From the NCBI GenBank assembly GCA_018823415.1, contig JAHJIN010000501.1, forward strand, positions 1 through 64,000: 64,000 bases of DNA. Direction: 5' to 3'. The position numbers and the translations under genes were made by a program. Under the pieces are notes generated by a model. It saw nothing but the letters and a program-made list of their open reading frames with translations, was not told where the DNA came from and ran no database searches. Source of the DNA: Chloroflexota bacterium (GTDB lineage: Bacteria; Chloroflexota; JAHJIN01). Shown in pieces: positions 1-8,100 of this stretch (its first letter is position 1; each line of letters opens with the position of its first letter).

Positions 1-489
1 GACCACGCTGGTCACCCGCGTCACCACGTTCATGGTGTTCTGTAGGACGACGGACCCCCACTGCTGAACCTGTTCCAGAATGGTCTTGGCGTCAAACATC
101 GTGTTCAGGTCTATGGGAATACCCCAACGCCCCAGTTCGCTGTCGATCTGATTGACGAACGCCAGCACCTGGTTCAGGTCCTCCGGTATCTGCTGCTCCA
201 ATTCCTGGCCCTGGTCGATGAGGATGGGGGTAAGAATCCCGCCGATGATAACCAGAAGCAGGATCAGGCTGGCATAAACGGTCAACACCGCCAGGCCGCG
301 CGGTAACCGGCGGCGCTCCAGGGCATCGGCGGCCGGGCTCAACAGGAATGCAATGAGCCAGGCCATGAAAAAGATCAGGATCACGTTGCTAAACGCCTGC
401 AACAGTTCCATGGTCCGCTCACCGATGAAAAAGATGGCCGCGATCGCCAGCAAGATGATCAGCGTGTGCGTCCAGACATTTCTGGTCAT
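1..489 (-). CDS. AI-2E family transporter-like permease, N-terminal part (partial)
   Basis: The gene runs off the left edge; 163 codons of the N-terminal half are present. The start ATG follows a good ribosome binding site (GGAGGA, 6 nt upstream). The translation begins with a hydrophobic helix, MTRNVWTHTLIILLAIAAIF, followed by a second hydrophobic segment. Next come the positively charged stretch SPAADALERRRLPRGLA and a third helix ending near GGILTPILIDQ. This helix pattern, the basic loop and the QGQELEQQIPEDLNQ region are typical of the AI-2E/PerM exporter family (about 350 residues, eight helices). The substrate cannot be told from sequence; family members export autoinducer-2, sodium or unknown solutes. 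Its gene lies 34 bases after the MFS gene on the same strand and may be cotranscribed with it. Confidence 0.75.
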   Translation of the reverse strand, partial: MTRNVWTHTLIILLAIAAIFFIGERTMELLQAFSNVILIFFMAWLIAFLLSPAADALERRRLPRGLAVLTVYASLILLLVIIGGILTPILIDQGQELEQQIPEDLNQVLAFVNQIDSELGRWGIPIDLNTMFDAKTILEQVQQWGSVVLQNTMNVVTRVTSVV

Positions 490-523
490 GAGAGTCCTCC
501 TTTGCTAAAAGCTCGGGTGAATG

Positions 524-1768
524 TCACTCGGGCGCTGCAGATTCCTGACCCAGGCGGGGCAGCCAAAAAGCCATGAGCCCGGCGGCCAGGACAGCCAAGC
601 CCGCGCCAAAGAGAAACGGCGCGCTGGCCCCGAACCCGGTCCAAGGCCCCACGCCTTGCCACAATAGCCCGGCGATAAAACTGGCCGGGAACGCCGTCAG
701 CCCCACCGCCGCATTGTACACGCCATAGGCCGTGCCCCGTTGCGCCGGCGTCACCACGTCGGCCACCAGGGCCTTGGCCGTGCCCTCCACCATGCCATAG
801 TACACGCCATACACGGCATAGGCCAGCAATACCTGCCAGCCGGCGTTCGCCAGGGCAAACCCCAGGTAGACCAGGCCATAAAGCAGCCAACCGCCCACGA
901 TGAGCTTGCGCCGGCCAATGCGGTCCGATAGCGAGCCGGCCGGGCCACTGATCACGGTATAGATAAAGTTAAAGACCAGCAGGATCCCCAGGATACCCAG
1001 CGTCGAAATGCCCAGGTCCTGCGCCCGCAAGATAAGAAAGGCATCCGAAGAGTTGCCCAGGGTGAACAGCACCACGATGACCAAAAAGATCTTGAAGCGC
1101 CGGTCGAACCCCTTGAGCGACAGGCGCGGCGCCTGCGCCTTGATACCGGGGATAGGCACGTCTCGCGCCAGCAGGATCAGAGCAATCACGGCCAGCACCG
1201 CCGGCACGATGCTCAAAAGCACCACCAGTTGAAACGTCTCGCGGGTCAGGTTCACCTGGCCGGCCTGTGTGGCCCAGATCACGATTGCCGCGATGAGCAG
1301 GCCCAGAAAAGCCCCGCCGGTGTCGGCCGCACGATGCAGCCCAAAGGCCAGGCCCCGTTGCCCCTCGGCGATGGAATCGGCCACCAGCGCGTCGCGGGGC
1401 GCGGTGCGAATGCCTTTGCCCATGCGGTCCGCAAATCGCACCAGCAGCACCAGCGGCCACGAGGTGGCAAAATAGAGAAACGGCTTGGCGATGGTCGAGA
1501 GGCTGTAGCCAGCCACCGTGAGCCATTTGCGCTCCCCCAGTTTGTCTGACAGCCAGCCGGAGAATATCTTGAGCAGGCTGGCCGTGGTCTCGGCAATACC
1601 CTCGATGAGGCCGATGATGACGGTTTTCTCGCCCAGGACATTGGCGAGGAATAGCGGGATGAGGTTGACCACCATCTCGCTCGAGATGTCGGTGAGCAGA
1701 CTGGTGATGCTGACCGCCCATACGTTGCGAGGCAATGCACGCCAGCCGGTCTTTTTAGTTGCCGTCAT
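524..1768 (-). CDS. MFS transporter
   Basis: A 414-residue membrane protein with about twelve hydrophobic segments. It has two major-facilitator loop signatures: GWLSDKLGERKW between helices 2 and 3, and the related GSLSDRIGRRKLIVGG in the second half. This is an inner-membrane secondary transporter; the substrate is unknown. The ATG at 1768 is chosen over an upstream in-frame ATG because it is preceded by AAAAGGAGGGG. It is followed after 34 bases by the AI-2E-type permease. The second half (LVADVVTPAQRGTAYGVYNAAVG) resembles MFS proteins often annotated as multidrug or arabinose-like efflux, but that is only a weak hint. Confidence 0.85.
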   Translation of the reverse strand: MTATKKTGWRALPRNVWAVSITSLLTDISSEMVVNLIPLFLANVLGEKTVIIGLIEGIAETTASLLKIFSGWLSDKLGERKWLTVAGYSLSTIAKPFLYFATSWPLVLLVRFADRMGKGIRTAPRDALVADSIAEGQRGLAFGLHRAADTGGAFLGLLIAAIVIWATQAGQVNLTRETFQLVVLLSIVPAVLAVIALILLARDVPIPGIKAQAPRLSLKGFDRRFKIFLVIVVLFTLGNSSDAFLILRAQDLGISTLGILGILLVFNFIYTVISGPAGSLSDRIGRRKLIVGGWLLYGLVYLGFALANAGWQVLLAYAVYGVYYGMVEGTAKALVADVVTPAQRGTAYGVYNAAVGLTAFPASFIAGLLWQGVGPWTGFGASAPFLFGAGLAVLAAGLMAFWLPRLGQESAAPE

Positions 1769-1807
1769 ACCCCTCCTTTTCACGATGCGGGACTCTCGCA
1801 TCATGTA

Positions 1808-2863
1808 TCATCTGTCGTGCCTGAATACCTGAGCCAAATCGGCCGGAGTCACACCGGGCGATTCGATCCCCTCGACCGCGTAGAATCGGGCGATGGCGGC
1901 CTCAGCTTCCGCGGCCGGCACGCCCTCCAAAGCCTGCTCCAGTGCCGCCAGCCGGTCCGCCGGGTAGAAAAAGAAATCGCCAGAGAGAGACACGTCGCGG
2001 AGCTGGCCGTCTTGTAGCACGCAATCACCCCGGATGAGACCGCCCGGGGTCTTGTGGACTCGGCGGATCACGTCCACGCCAGCGGCGATGCGGACCCGGC
2101 GCTCGCGTTGCGCGTGTCGTTTGCCACGTTTGAGCAGCCACTCGTCGCTGGTGAACCGGGGCGCCAGCTCGTCTACCATGTCATAGACGGCAGCGTCCAG
2201 CTCGGCTGGTTCGAGCGCGCCCACCAGTGGCGCAAACTGCCGGGCCAGCAGCCCGGCCAACTCGTGATACGACGGAACGACCGGCAGTTCGCGTCGCAAC
2301 GTGGTGAGGTTCTCCCGCATGGTGGCATGGACCTTGTCGCGGTACTTTTCGTCCGGCACCTTGAGCACACGGGCCATCGTGTCATAGTCGAAATCCAGGA
2401 TCAGGTTGCCCACCAGCACAGTGTAATCGCCCATGTCGGCCGCGCCGTTGCCGGATATTTTTCGTCCCTCGGCCGTGACGATGTCATTCACCGGGCGATA
2501 GCGGGCATCCACGCCCAGTTGGCGATAGACCGCCACCACCGGGGCCAAAAAGTGTCGGTAGAAGGCATCCTTGCCGCCGCGCGGAATCAGAGGATTATCG
2601 CGATAGATGACGAGCTGGTAGAAAAGCTGGTCGCCGTCCAGGTAGACGGCCCCGCCGCCCACCTCCCGCCGAAAGATCGGGATATAGTGGGTGCGGCAGT
2701 AGGCCAGGTTCACCTCCTGCGCCGCATCCTGGTGATAGCCGATGCAAACGTAGGGCTGGGCCGGCGCTAGGATGACGAGGCCCTCCCGCTGCAGGCGCGG
2801 CAGGGCGTGATAGACGAGTTGAGAATGCAGCCAGGGCACGTGGCCCAGGTCGTAGAGATTCAT
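1808..2863 (-). CDS. lplA: Lipoate-protein ligase A family protein
   Basis: A 351-residue protein of the BPL/LplA fold, which activates lipoate (or octanoate) with ATP and attaches it to lysine of 2-oxoacid dehydrogenase or glycine cleavage proteins. The diagnostic stretch is RREVGGGAVYLDGDQLFYQL (lipoate-binding RRxxGGGxVxHD-type motif). It is followed by the GRKISGNGAADMGDYTVLVG segment that holds the catalytic lysine. The C-terminal third fits the accessory lipoate-ligase domain. The start is taken as MNLYDLGHVPW at 2863; an upstream in-frame start would extend it by 15 residues into a repeat-containing spacer. No other lipoate gene is visible nearby. The neighbours (radC, MFS) suggest no functional link. 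Confidence 0.85.
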   Translation of the reverse strand: MNLYDLGHVPWLHSQLVYHALPRLQREGLVILAPAQPYVCIGYHQDAAQEVNLAYCRTHYIPIFRREVGGGAVYLDGDQLFYQLVIYRDNPLIPRGGKDAFYRHFLAPVVAVYRQLGVDARYRPVNDIVTAEGRKISGNGAADMGDYTVLVGNLILDFDYDTMARVLKVPDEKYRDKVHATMRENLTTLRRELPVVPSYHELAGLLARQFAPLVGALEPAELDAAVYDMVDELAPRFTSDEWLLKRGKRHAQRERRVRIAAGVDVIRRVHKTPGGLIRGDCVLQDGQLRDVSLSGDFFFYPADRLAALEQALEGVPAAEAEAAIARFYAVEGIESPGVTPADLAQVFRHDR

Positions 2864-2890
2864 AGTGGTGATGGTGTTGTGTCTGACAGG

Positions 2891-2952
2891 ACCGCCGACC
2901 GCTGACAACCGACGGCCGACACTTGGGCCGACGGCGGTCAGCGGTCGGCAGT
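2891..2952. repeat. GC-rich inverted repeat between radC and lplA
   Basis: Two 16-base arms (2891-2906 ACCGCCGACCGCTGAC and 2937-2952) are complementary at 15 of 16 positions, with a 30-base spacer that itself contains CCGACGG/CCGACGG-type repeats. The element nearly fills the gap between the radC stop and the lplA start. No T-run follows, so it is not a standard terminator. It may be a dispersed intergenic palindrome (REP-like) or an mRNA-stabilising hairpin. Confidence 0.7.
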
Positions 2953-2956
2953 CGGT

Positions 2957-3676
2957 CTACCCAAAGCCCAACCCGCGTTCCTTCATGCTCACATAGCGGC
3001 CCTCGCCAATGACCACGTGGTCCAGCACATCGATGCCCAGGATCTCGCCGGCCTTGACGAGGTCACGAGTCACGGCCACGTCCTCCGGCGACGGCGATGG
3101 GTCGCCGCTGGGATGGTTGTGCACCACCACCACGGCCGCGCAGCTTTCGCGGATGGCCTCGCGGAACAATTCGCCGGTCCGCACTACCGAGGTATTCAGG
3201 CTGCCCTGGTAGACCAGGCGCACGCCCAACACCATGTTCTTGGTGTTGAGCAAGACCACGCGGATCTGTTCCTGGTCCAACAGGCTCATTTCCAGCATGA
3301 GCAAGTTGGCGATATCGCCGGGGCTACGGATGACCGGGCGCTCTTCTGGCCCCACCACCATGAGCCGCCGGGCCAGCTCGATCACGGCCTTGATCTCGGC
3401 GGCTTTGGCAATGCCGATGCCGTGCTCGGCGCACAACTCGGACACGTTGGCCCGGGCCAGCCCGGCCAATCCGCCAAAGCGCAACAGCAAGCGCCGGCCC
3501 AGGTCCACGGCGGTCTCACCACGCTGAGTGCCGGTGCGCATGACGAGGCCCAGCAACTCGGCGTCGCTCAGGGCCGCCGGCCCCAGCTCGGCCAATCGCT
3601 CCCGGGGCCGCTCGCCGGCCGGCAGGGCCTTGATAGTGAGGTGGTATTCGGGGCGCTGGGGTGGCTCTTCAGACAT
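2957..3676 (-). CDS. radC: RadC family protein (JAB/MPN metalloprotease fold)
   Basis: 239 residues, the usual RadC length. The N-terminal part holds a helix-hairpin-helix-like region ([26 protein letters not shown], residues about 73-98). The C-terminal JAB1/MPN domain carries the metal-binding motif [14 protein letters not shown] (His186, His188, Asp199). RadC was once linked to DNA repair; its real function is unresolved, and the E. coli radC102 allele turned out to be a recG mutation. ATG at 3676 with GGAGGG upstream. It lies 12 bases after trpS, so the two are probably cotranscribed. Confidence 0.95.
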   Translation of the reverse strand: MSEEPPQRPEYHLTIKALPAGERPRERLAELGPAALSDAELLGLVMRTGTQRGETAVDLGRRLLLRFGGLAGLARANVSELCAEHGIGIAKAAEIKAVIELARRLMVVGPEERPVIRSPGDIANLLMLEMSLLDQEQIRVVLLNTKNMVLGVRLVYQGSLNTSVVRTGELFREAIRESCAAVVVVHNHPSGDPSPSPEDVAVTRDLVKAGEILGIDVLDHVVIGEGRYVSMKERGLGFG

Positions 3677-3688
3677 AGAACCCTCCGC

Positions 3689-4684
3689 TCAGAATGGCAA
3701 GACCAAGCCAATGGCTTCTTTGACCTCGCGCAGGGTCTCCACGGCGAGAGCCTCGGCCCGGTGCGCGCCATCGGCCAGCACCTCGCGGACCATGTCTTCG
3801 TTGGCGGCCAATTCAGCCCGGCGCTCGCGGAAGGGCGCCAACGCAGCGTTGAGGTTGGCGGCAAAGAGCCGCTTGCAGTCCACGCAGCCAATGCCGGCGA
3901 CCCGGCACTCCCGCTCGATTTCTGCCACCCGGTCCGGCGAATAGATGCCGTGCAGTGCAAAGACGTTGCACACCTCTGGATGGCCGGGGTCGGTGCGGTA
4001 GGCCCGGGCCGGGTCCGTGACCATGCCCATCACCCGCTTGAGGGTTTCTTCGGGTGTGGCGGCCAACTCGATCTGATTGTTCAGCGATTTGCTCATCTTG
4101 TTCGCGCCGTCGGTACCCATGACCCGGGGCACGTCGGTGAGCTTGGCCTGTGGCTCGATGAGGACCGGGCCAAAGCGGTCGTTGAATCGCCGCACGATCT
4201 CGCGCGTGAACTCGAGGTGGGGCAGCTGGTCGTCGCCCACCGGCACCGTGTCGGCCTTGTACAGCACAATGTCGGCAGCCATGAGGACCGGGTAACCCAG
4301 CAGCCCATAGTTGACATTGTCTGGCTGCTGGCGCACTTTTTCCTTGAAGGTGGGCAATCGCGACAGCCAACCCATGGGTGTAACCATGCCTAGCAAGGTA
4401 TATAGTTCCGTCACCTGGGGCACGTGGCTCTGGACAAAGATGATGGTTCGGGCCGGGTCCATCCCGGCCGCCAGCCAGTCCAGGGCCATGTCGCGCACAT
4501 CGTGCCACATGTCCGTGGGCCGCTCGATGGTGGTGAGGGCGTGCAGGTCGACGATGCAGTAGATGCAGTCGTATTCGTCTTGCAGAGCCACATAGTTGCG
4601 AATGGCCCCCAAATAGTTGCCCAGGTGTTGCTTGCCGGTGGGCCGGGCGCCACTAAAGACCCGGCCGCGTGTCGTTTCGCTCAT
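3689..4684 (-). CDS. trpS: Tryptophan--tRNA ligase
   Basis: 331 residues, normal for bacterial TrpRS, a class I synthetase that charges tRNA-Trp. The adenylate-binding signatures are present: SGARPTGKQHLGNYLG (HIGH-like, near the N-terminus) and KMSKSLNN. The Trp-pocket region VDLHAL also matches the family. The start MSETTRGRVFSG at 4684 is preferred over an ATG 15 bases upstream because GGAGGAGC sits at the right distance. The gap to the GH2 stop is 65 bases. Confidence 0.97.
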   Translation of the reverse strand: MSETTRGRVFSGARPTGKQHLGNYLGAIRNYVALQDEYDCIYCIVDLHALTTIERPTDMWHDVRDMALDWLAAGMDPARTIIFVQSHVPQVTELYTLLGMVTPMGWLSRLPTFKEKVRQQPDNVNYGLLGYPVLMAADIVLYKADTVPVGDDQLPHLEFTREIVRRFNDRFGPVLIEPQAKLTDVPRVMGTDGANKMSKSLNNQIELAATPEETLKRVMGMVTDPARAYRTDPGHPEVCNVFALHGIYSPDRVAEIERECRVAGIGCVDCKRLFAANLNAALAPFRERRAELAANEDMVREVLADGAHRAEALAVETLREVKEAIGLVLPF

Positions 4685-4749
4685 GTGCTGCTCCTCCATC
4701 CTCCGTAAATAGCCTTATGCGGTAGACCGGGCAGGTCTCATGTCCCGCG

Positions 4750-7092
4750 TCAGTGTTCCATCAGCCACTCGCCGATGCGGCTGCGCCAATAGACCCACCG
4801 GCTCACCGGCTGCTCGTCATGGTAACGCAGGTCATACTCGCTGACGGCCACCACCTCTTCGCCCCGGCGCAACTCGGCGCGCAGCAGCCAGGGGCCATCA
4901 GCCGGCAAGGTGCAGGCAACCATCGCCGCCTCGCGGTCGCACGAATCGGAGTGCAGAACCAATCCGGCCGCCTGATGCACGAGCACGTCATCCAGCGTCA
5001 CTTGCAACGCGCAATCGGCGATGGTTTCGGGCAGGTCGTTGATGAGCCACACGCTGGCGCGCCAGGTCTCGCCCGGGGCATAGGCACGCAGCGGATATTC
5101 CAGGCTGACCAGCACCGGGTTGTAGAGCTGGGTCAGCTTGTGATAGGCGAGCTTGGGCCGCCGGTCATGATCGATCACGCTCCACGAGATGGCCGGCCAG
5201 GGTTCGTTGAACTGCCAGAACAGCACGCCGGAACAGCGGTACTTGCGGCGGCGGTGGTGCTCGATGGCGACCTGGAGCCCATAGGCCTGGGCCTTTTGCG
5301 TGGCGGTCACATACTCGCCCAGGCCGTCGGGCGCAAACGCGGCCGCGTAGCGGTCCAGCTTGACCAGTTCGGCCTTGTGGTCAGTCCAGGCCGGGCCGGG
5401 CGGCCACAGTTCATCGGGGGGCAGACAACCGCGCAGCGTCAGCACGTCGGGCGCGGCTTGCAGGCCAAACTCGCTGGCAAACTGGGCCTGGTCGCGCTGG
5501 TACTCGCTCACCGGGGCCAGGCCATGCCACACGCGCCAGTTGTGGCTATCACCTCGGGCCGGCGATACCGGGTGAAACGGCCGCGAGCCGTCGTGCTCTG
5601 TCACGGCCTGGCGCACGGTTTCGACCAGGGCCCGGTTGCGATGGGGGCTGAACTCGTTGCCGCCGCACCACAACACCAGGCTGGGCCGGCCCCGCAACGC
5701 CTGCACAATGCCCGCAGCCTCATCGGCCAACAGGTCCCGAAACGCCGCGTCGCGCGGGTAATGGTCCAGGAAGGCGCAGGCCAGGGGAAACTCTTGCCAC
5801 ACCAGAATGCCGGCCCGGTCACACAGGTCGTAAAAATCGGCCTTTTCGCGCAGGCCGCCGCCCCACACGCGAAACATGTTGATGCCGACCGCGCGCGCCA
5901 GGTCGATGAGCGCCGCATAGTCGGCCCGGCGCGCCCGGCCGGGCAGCGCGTCGACAGGCACCCAGTTGGCGCCCCGGATGAACACCGGCCGGTCGTTGAC
6001 CACGAACGTCCAGTCTTCCCGATCTGCCGGGGTGGCCGGATTGCGCGCCAGTCGTACCGAGCGCACGCCAAACGTGGTGGTGTATGAATCCAGCACCAAC
6101 GAATCCAGGGGCTGCGTGTCATCCAGCGCCAGCCAGGTTGCCAGCCCATTCGAAGGCGACGCGGCGGCATCAAAGGCCCGCATGGTTAGCCGGTATAGGT
6201 GTGGCTGTCCGTGGTCCCACGGTGACCATAGGCGCGGCGATTCGATGGGCAGGTCCCACACCACCTCTTGCGAGCCAGCGTGCAGATCGAACTTGCGCGT
6301 AAAACGCAGCGGGCGCGATATGTCCTGGCTTTCGCTGGTGATCACCACCGCCATCTGGACCGACCGCGCCGTGTCGGCGTCCAGCGTCAGGTGAACGCGA
6401 GCCACAGCCCGGTGCGGCGACGGTATCTCGCTGTGCACCCACGCATCCCGGATGAACACGCCCCGGCTCACCACCAGGTACACGTCATCCCAGATACCCA
6501 TAGTCCGCAGGCGCGGCGCAAAATCCCAGCCAAAAGACATCTGGCACTTGAGAGTGCCCATACGGTCGGGAAAAGCCGGCGCACCCTGGAGCCGAGAGGC
6601 CAGCGGTGCCCAGACCCGTTCCCAGCGAGACAGGCGGGGGCCGGGCAGCGAATCGGAACCCCAGACGCGCACAGCCAGCGTATGTGTGCTGATAGAGGGA
6701 GCCAAATAGGGCGTTAGATCGTGGACGTGGTGGCTGAACATGCCCTCGTGCTGGGCAATCAACTGATCATCGAGGAAAATAGCGCTGCGGTAATCGATCC
6801 CTTCACAGACGAGGTGAACGCGCTCATCAGGCGCCAGAGGCAGGTCAAACTCGCGGATATACCACCAATCACGGTCATCTACCCACGCGCTGGCCTCACA
6901 TTGCGCGCTGACCAGCGGGTCGGGGACCTCGGACTGGGCCAGCAGGGCGCTGCGGACGTTGCCGGGGACGATGGCCGGTCGCCAGCGATCCACCTGCACC
7001 CAATCAACCTGAAACTCGGTCCCCCAGGGTTGGCGCGGTACAGCACCCAGGTGCCAGTCTGCGCCAGCCAAAGCCACGCGTCGCCGATTCAT
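4750..7092 (-). CDS. Glycoside hydrolase family 2, beta-mannosidase-like
   Basis: 780 residues with the GH2 architecture: an N-terminal sugar-binding jelly roll (about 15-210), an Ig-like domain, and a (beta/alpha)8 barrel from about residue 360. The catalytic acid/base is Glu480 in LVLWCGGNEF, and the probable nucleophile is Glu541 in QFASEFGLQ. The FRVWGGGLREKADFYDLCD and WQEFPLACAF stretches are characteristic of beta-mannosidases rather than beta-galactosidases. No signal peptide, so it probably acts on imported oligosaccharides in the cytoplasm. Its start codon overlaps the stop of the upstream response regulator (TGATG), which implies translational coupling. It is rather short for a mannosidase (commonly 800-850). 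Confidence 0.9.
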   Translation of the reverse strand: MNRRRVALAGADWHLGAVPRQPWGTEFQVDWVQVDRWRPAIVPGNVRSALLAQSEVPDPLVSAQCEASAWVDDRDWWYIREFDLPLAPDERVHLVCEGIDYRSAIFLDDQLIAQHEGMFSHHVHDLTPYLAPSISTHTLAVRVWGSDSLPGPRLSRWERVWAPLASRLQGAPAFPDRMGTLKCQMSFGWDFAPRLRTMGIWDDVYLVVSRGVFIRDAWVHSEIPSPHRAVARVHLTLDADTARSVQMAVVITSESQDISRPLRFTRKFDLHAGSQEVVWDLPIESPRLWSPWDHGQPHLYRLTMRAFDAAASPSNGLATWLALDDTQPLDSLVLDSYTTTFGVRSVRLARNPATPADREDWTFVVNDRPVFIRGANWVPVDALPGRARRADYAALIDLARAVGINMFRVWGGGLREKADFYDLCDRAGILVWQEFPLACAFLDHYPRDAAFRDLLADEAAGIVQALRGRPSLVLWCGGNEFSPHRNRALVETVRQAVTEHDGSRPFHPVSPARGDSHNWRVWHGLAPVSEYQRDQAQFASEFGLQAAPDVLTLRGCLPPDELWPPGPAWTDHKAELVKLDRYAAAFAPDGLGEYVTATQKAQAYGLQVAIEHHRRRKYRCSGVLFWQFNEPWPAISWSVIDHDRRPKLAYHKLTQLYNPVLVSLEYPLRAYAPGETWRASVWLINDLPETIADCALQVTLDDVLVHQAAGLVLHSDSCDREAAMVACTLPADGPWLLRAELRRGEEVVAVSEYDLRYHDEQPVSRWVYWRSRIGEWLMEH

Positions 7093-8021
7093 CAGGCCGA
7101 TTCGGTCACATAGCCACTCTTGCCCAGGGCTTGCGCCTTGGACCGGGCATTTCCCAGCGCCTCGTTCAGATCGCGCACGGTGCTGATCTGGCTACGCCGG
7201 CCGCCAATCGTCACCGCGCCAATAGAGAGAAAGGCCAGGGGTGCATCGCGGATCTGCACCACCTCCTCCATATCCATGCCGCCCACCTGGCGGTCTTTGA
7301 AGGGGTAAAAGAGCCGAATCTCACGCTCGAAACGGGCAATAGCGCGCTCGCAAATGGATTTGACCTTGTCTGGCGTTGTCACGATGACAAAATTATCGGT
7401 GCTCAGGTGGCCGATGAAATCCTCGCGGTTGCCGGCCTCGTTGACCACGCTGGCCAAGGCAATGCCCAGGAATTCGATGAGGTCATCGGCGGCCACAAAG
7501 CCATAATAGTCGTTGAATTTCTTGAAATGGTTGATGGTGGTGTACAGCGCGGCCCAGCGGTGCCGCCCCTCAAAGCGTTGGTGATATTCTTCTTCCAGCA
7601 GGCGCGGCCCGGGCAGTCCAGTGACCGGGTTGGCCAGGTTCTCGCGATTGGCGCAGCGCAGCGCGTTTTCCACGCGCAGGTGCAACTCTTTCATATCAAA
7701 GGGCTTGATGATATAGTCGACGGCGCCCAGTTCCAGGCCGGCGATTTTGGAGCTGCGCTCATCGCGCTGAGTGAGGAAAATGATGGGGATGTGACGACTG
7801 CGGGGGTTTTCGCGCAAGGCGCGACATACGTCATACCCGTCCATATCGGGCAGGTTTATGTCCAGGATGGCCAGCTTGGGTGGCCGCCCAACACACGCTT
7901 CCAGGGCCGACTGGCCGGTAAAGGCCCGCACCACCTCGTAGCCGGCATTGGTGAAATAGATCTGCAAGAGCCGCTGAACCTGGGGCTCATCTTCGACGAT
8001 AAGCAACCGTTCTTTGGCCAT
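7092..8021 (-). CDS. Response regulator with degenerate GGDEF domain
   Basis: 309 residues. The receiver domain (1-120) has the acidic pair (EDEP), phospho-acceptor Asp54 in LDINLPDMDG, Thr84 and Lys106 (IIKPFD). The second half follows the diguanylate cyclase fold (NPVTGLPGPRLLEEEY), but the active-site loop reads IGHLSTDNFVIV where GG(D/E)EF should be. Cyclase activity is therefore unlikely; it may bind GTP or c-di-GMP or act through protein contacts. The ATG at 8021 (MAKERLLIVEDE) has GGAGGAGC upstream. It lies downstream of the tyrosine kinase gene and is coupled to the GH2 gene. No histidine kinase is in the window. Confidence 0.88.
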   Translation of the reverse strand: MAKERLLIVEDEPQVQRLLQIYFTNAGYEVVRAFTGQSALEACVGRPPKLAILDINLPDMDGYDVCRALRENPRSRHIPIIFLTQRDERSSKIAGLELGAVDYIIKPFDMKELHLRVENALRCANRENLANPVTGLPGPRLLEEEYHQRFEGRHRWAALYTTINHFKKFNDYYGFVAADDLIEFLGIALASVVNEAGNREDFIGHLSTDNFVIVTTPDKVKSICERAIARFEREIRLFYPFKDRQVGGMDMEEVVQIRDAPLAFLSIGAVTIGGRRSQISTVRDLNEALGNARSKAQALGKSGYVTESA

Positions 8022-8100
8022 CTTGCTCCTCCGAACGAATACCGTGCTGACGATTCTTGCGGGGGCGAGCGCCCCGGACATGTGGAGCGCTCGCCAATTT

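Noticed and set aside
3017-4393. Long plus-strand open frame (458 codons) across radC and trpS
   Set aside because: Antisense to two well-conserved genes, low-complexity His/Gln-rich translation, no ribosome binding site; an artefact of GC-rich codon usage.
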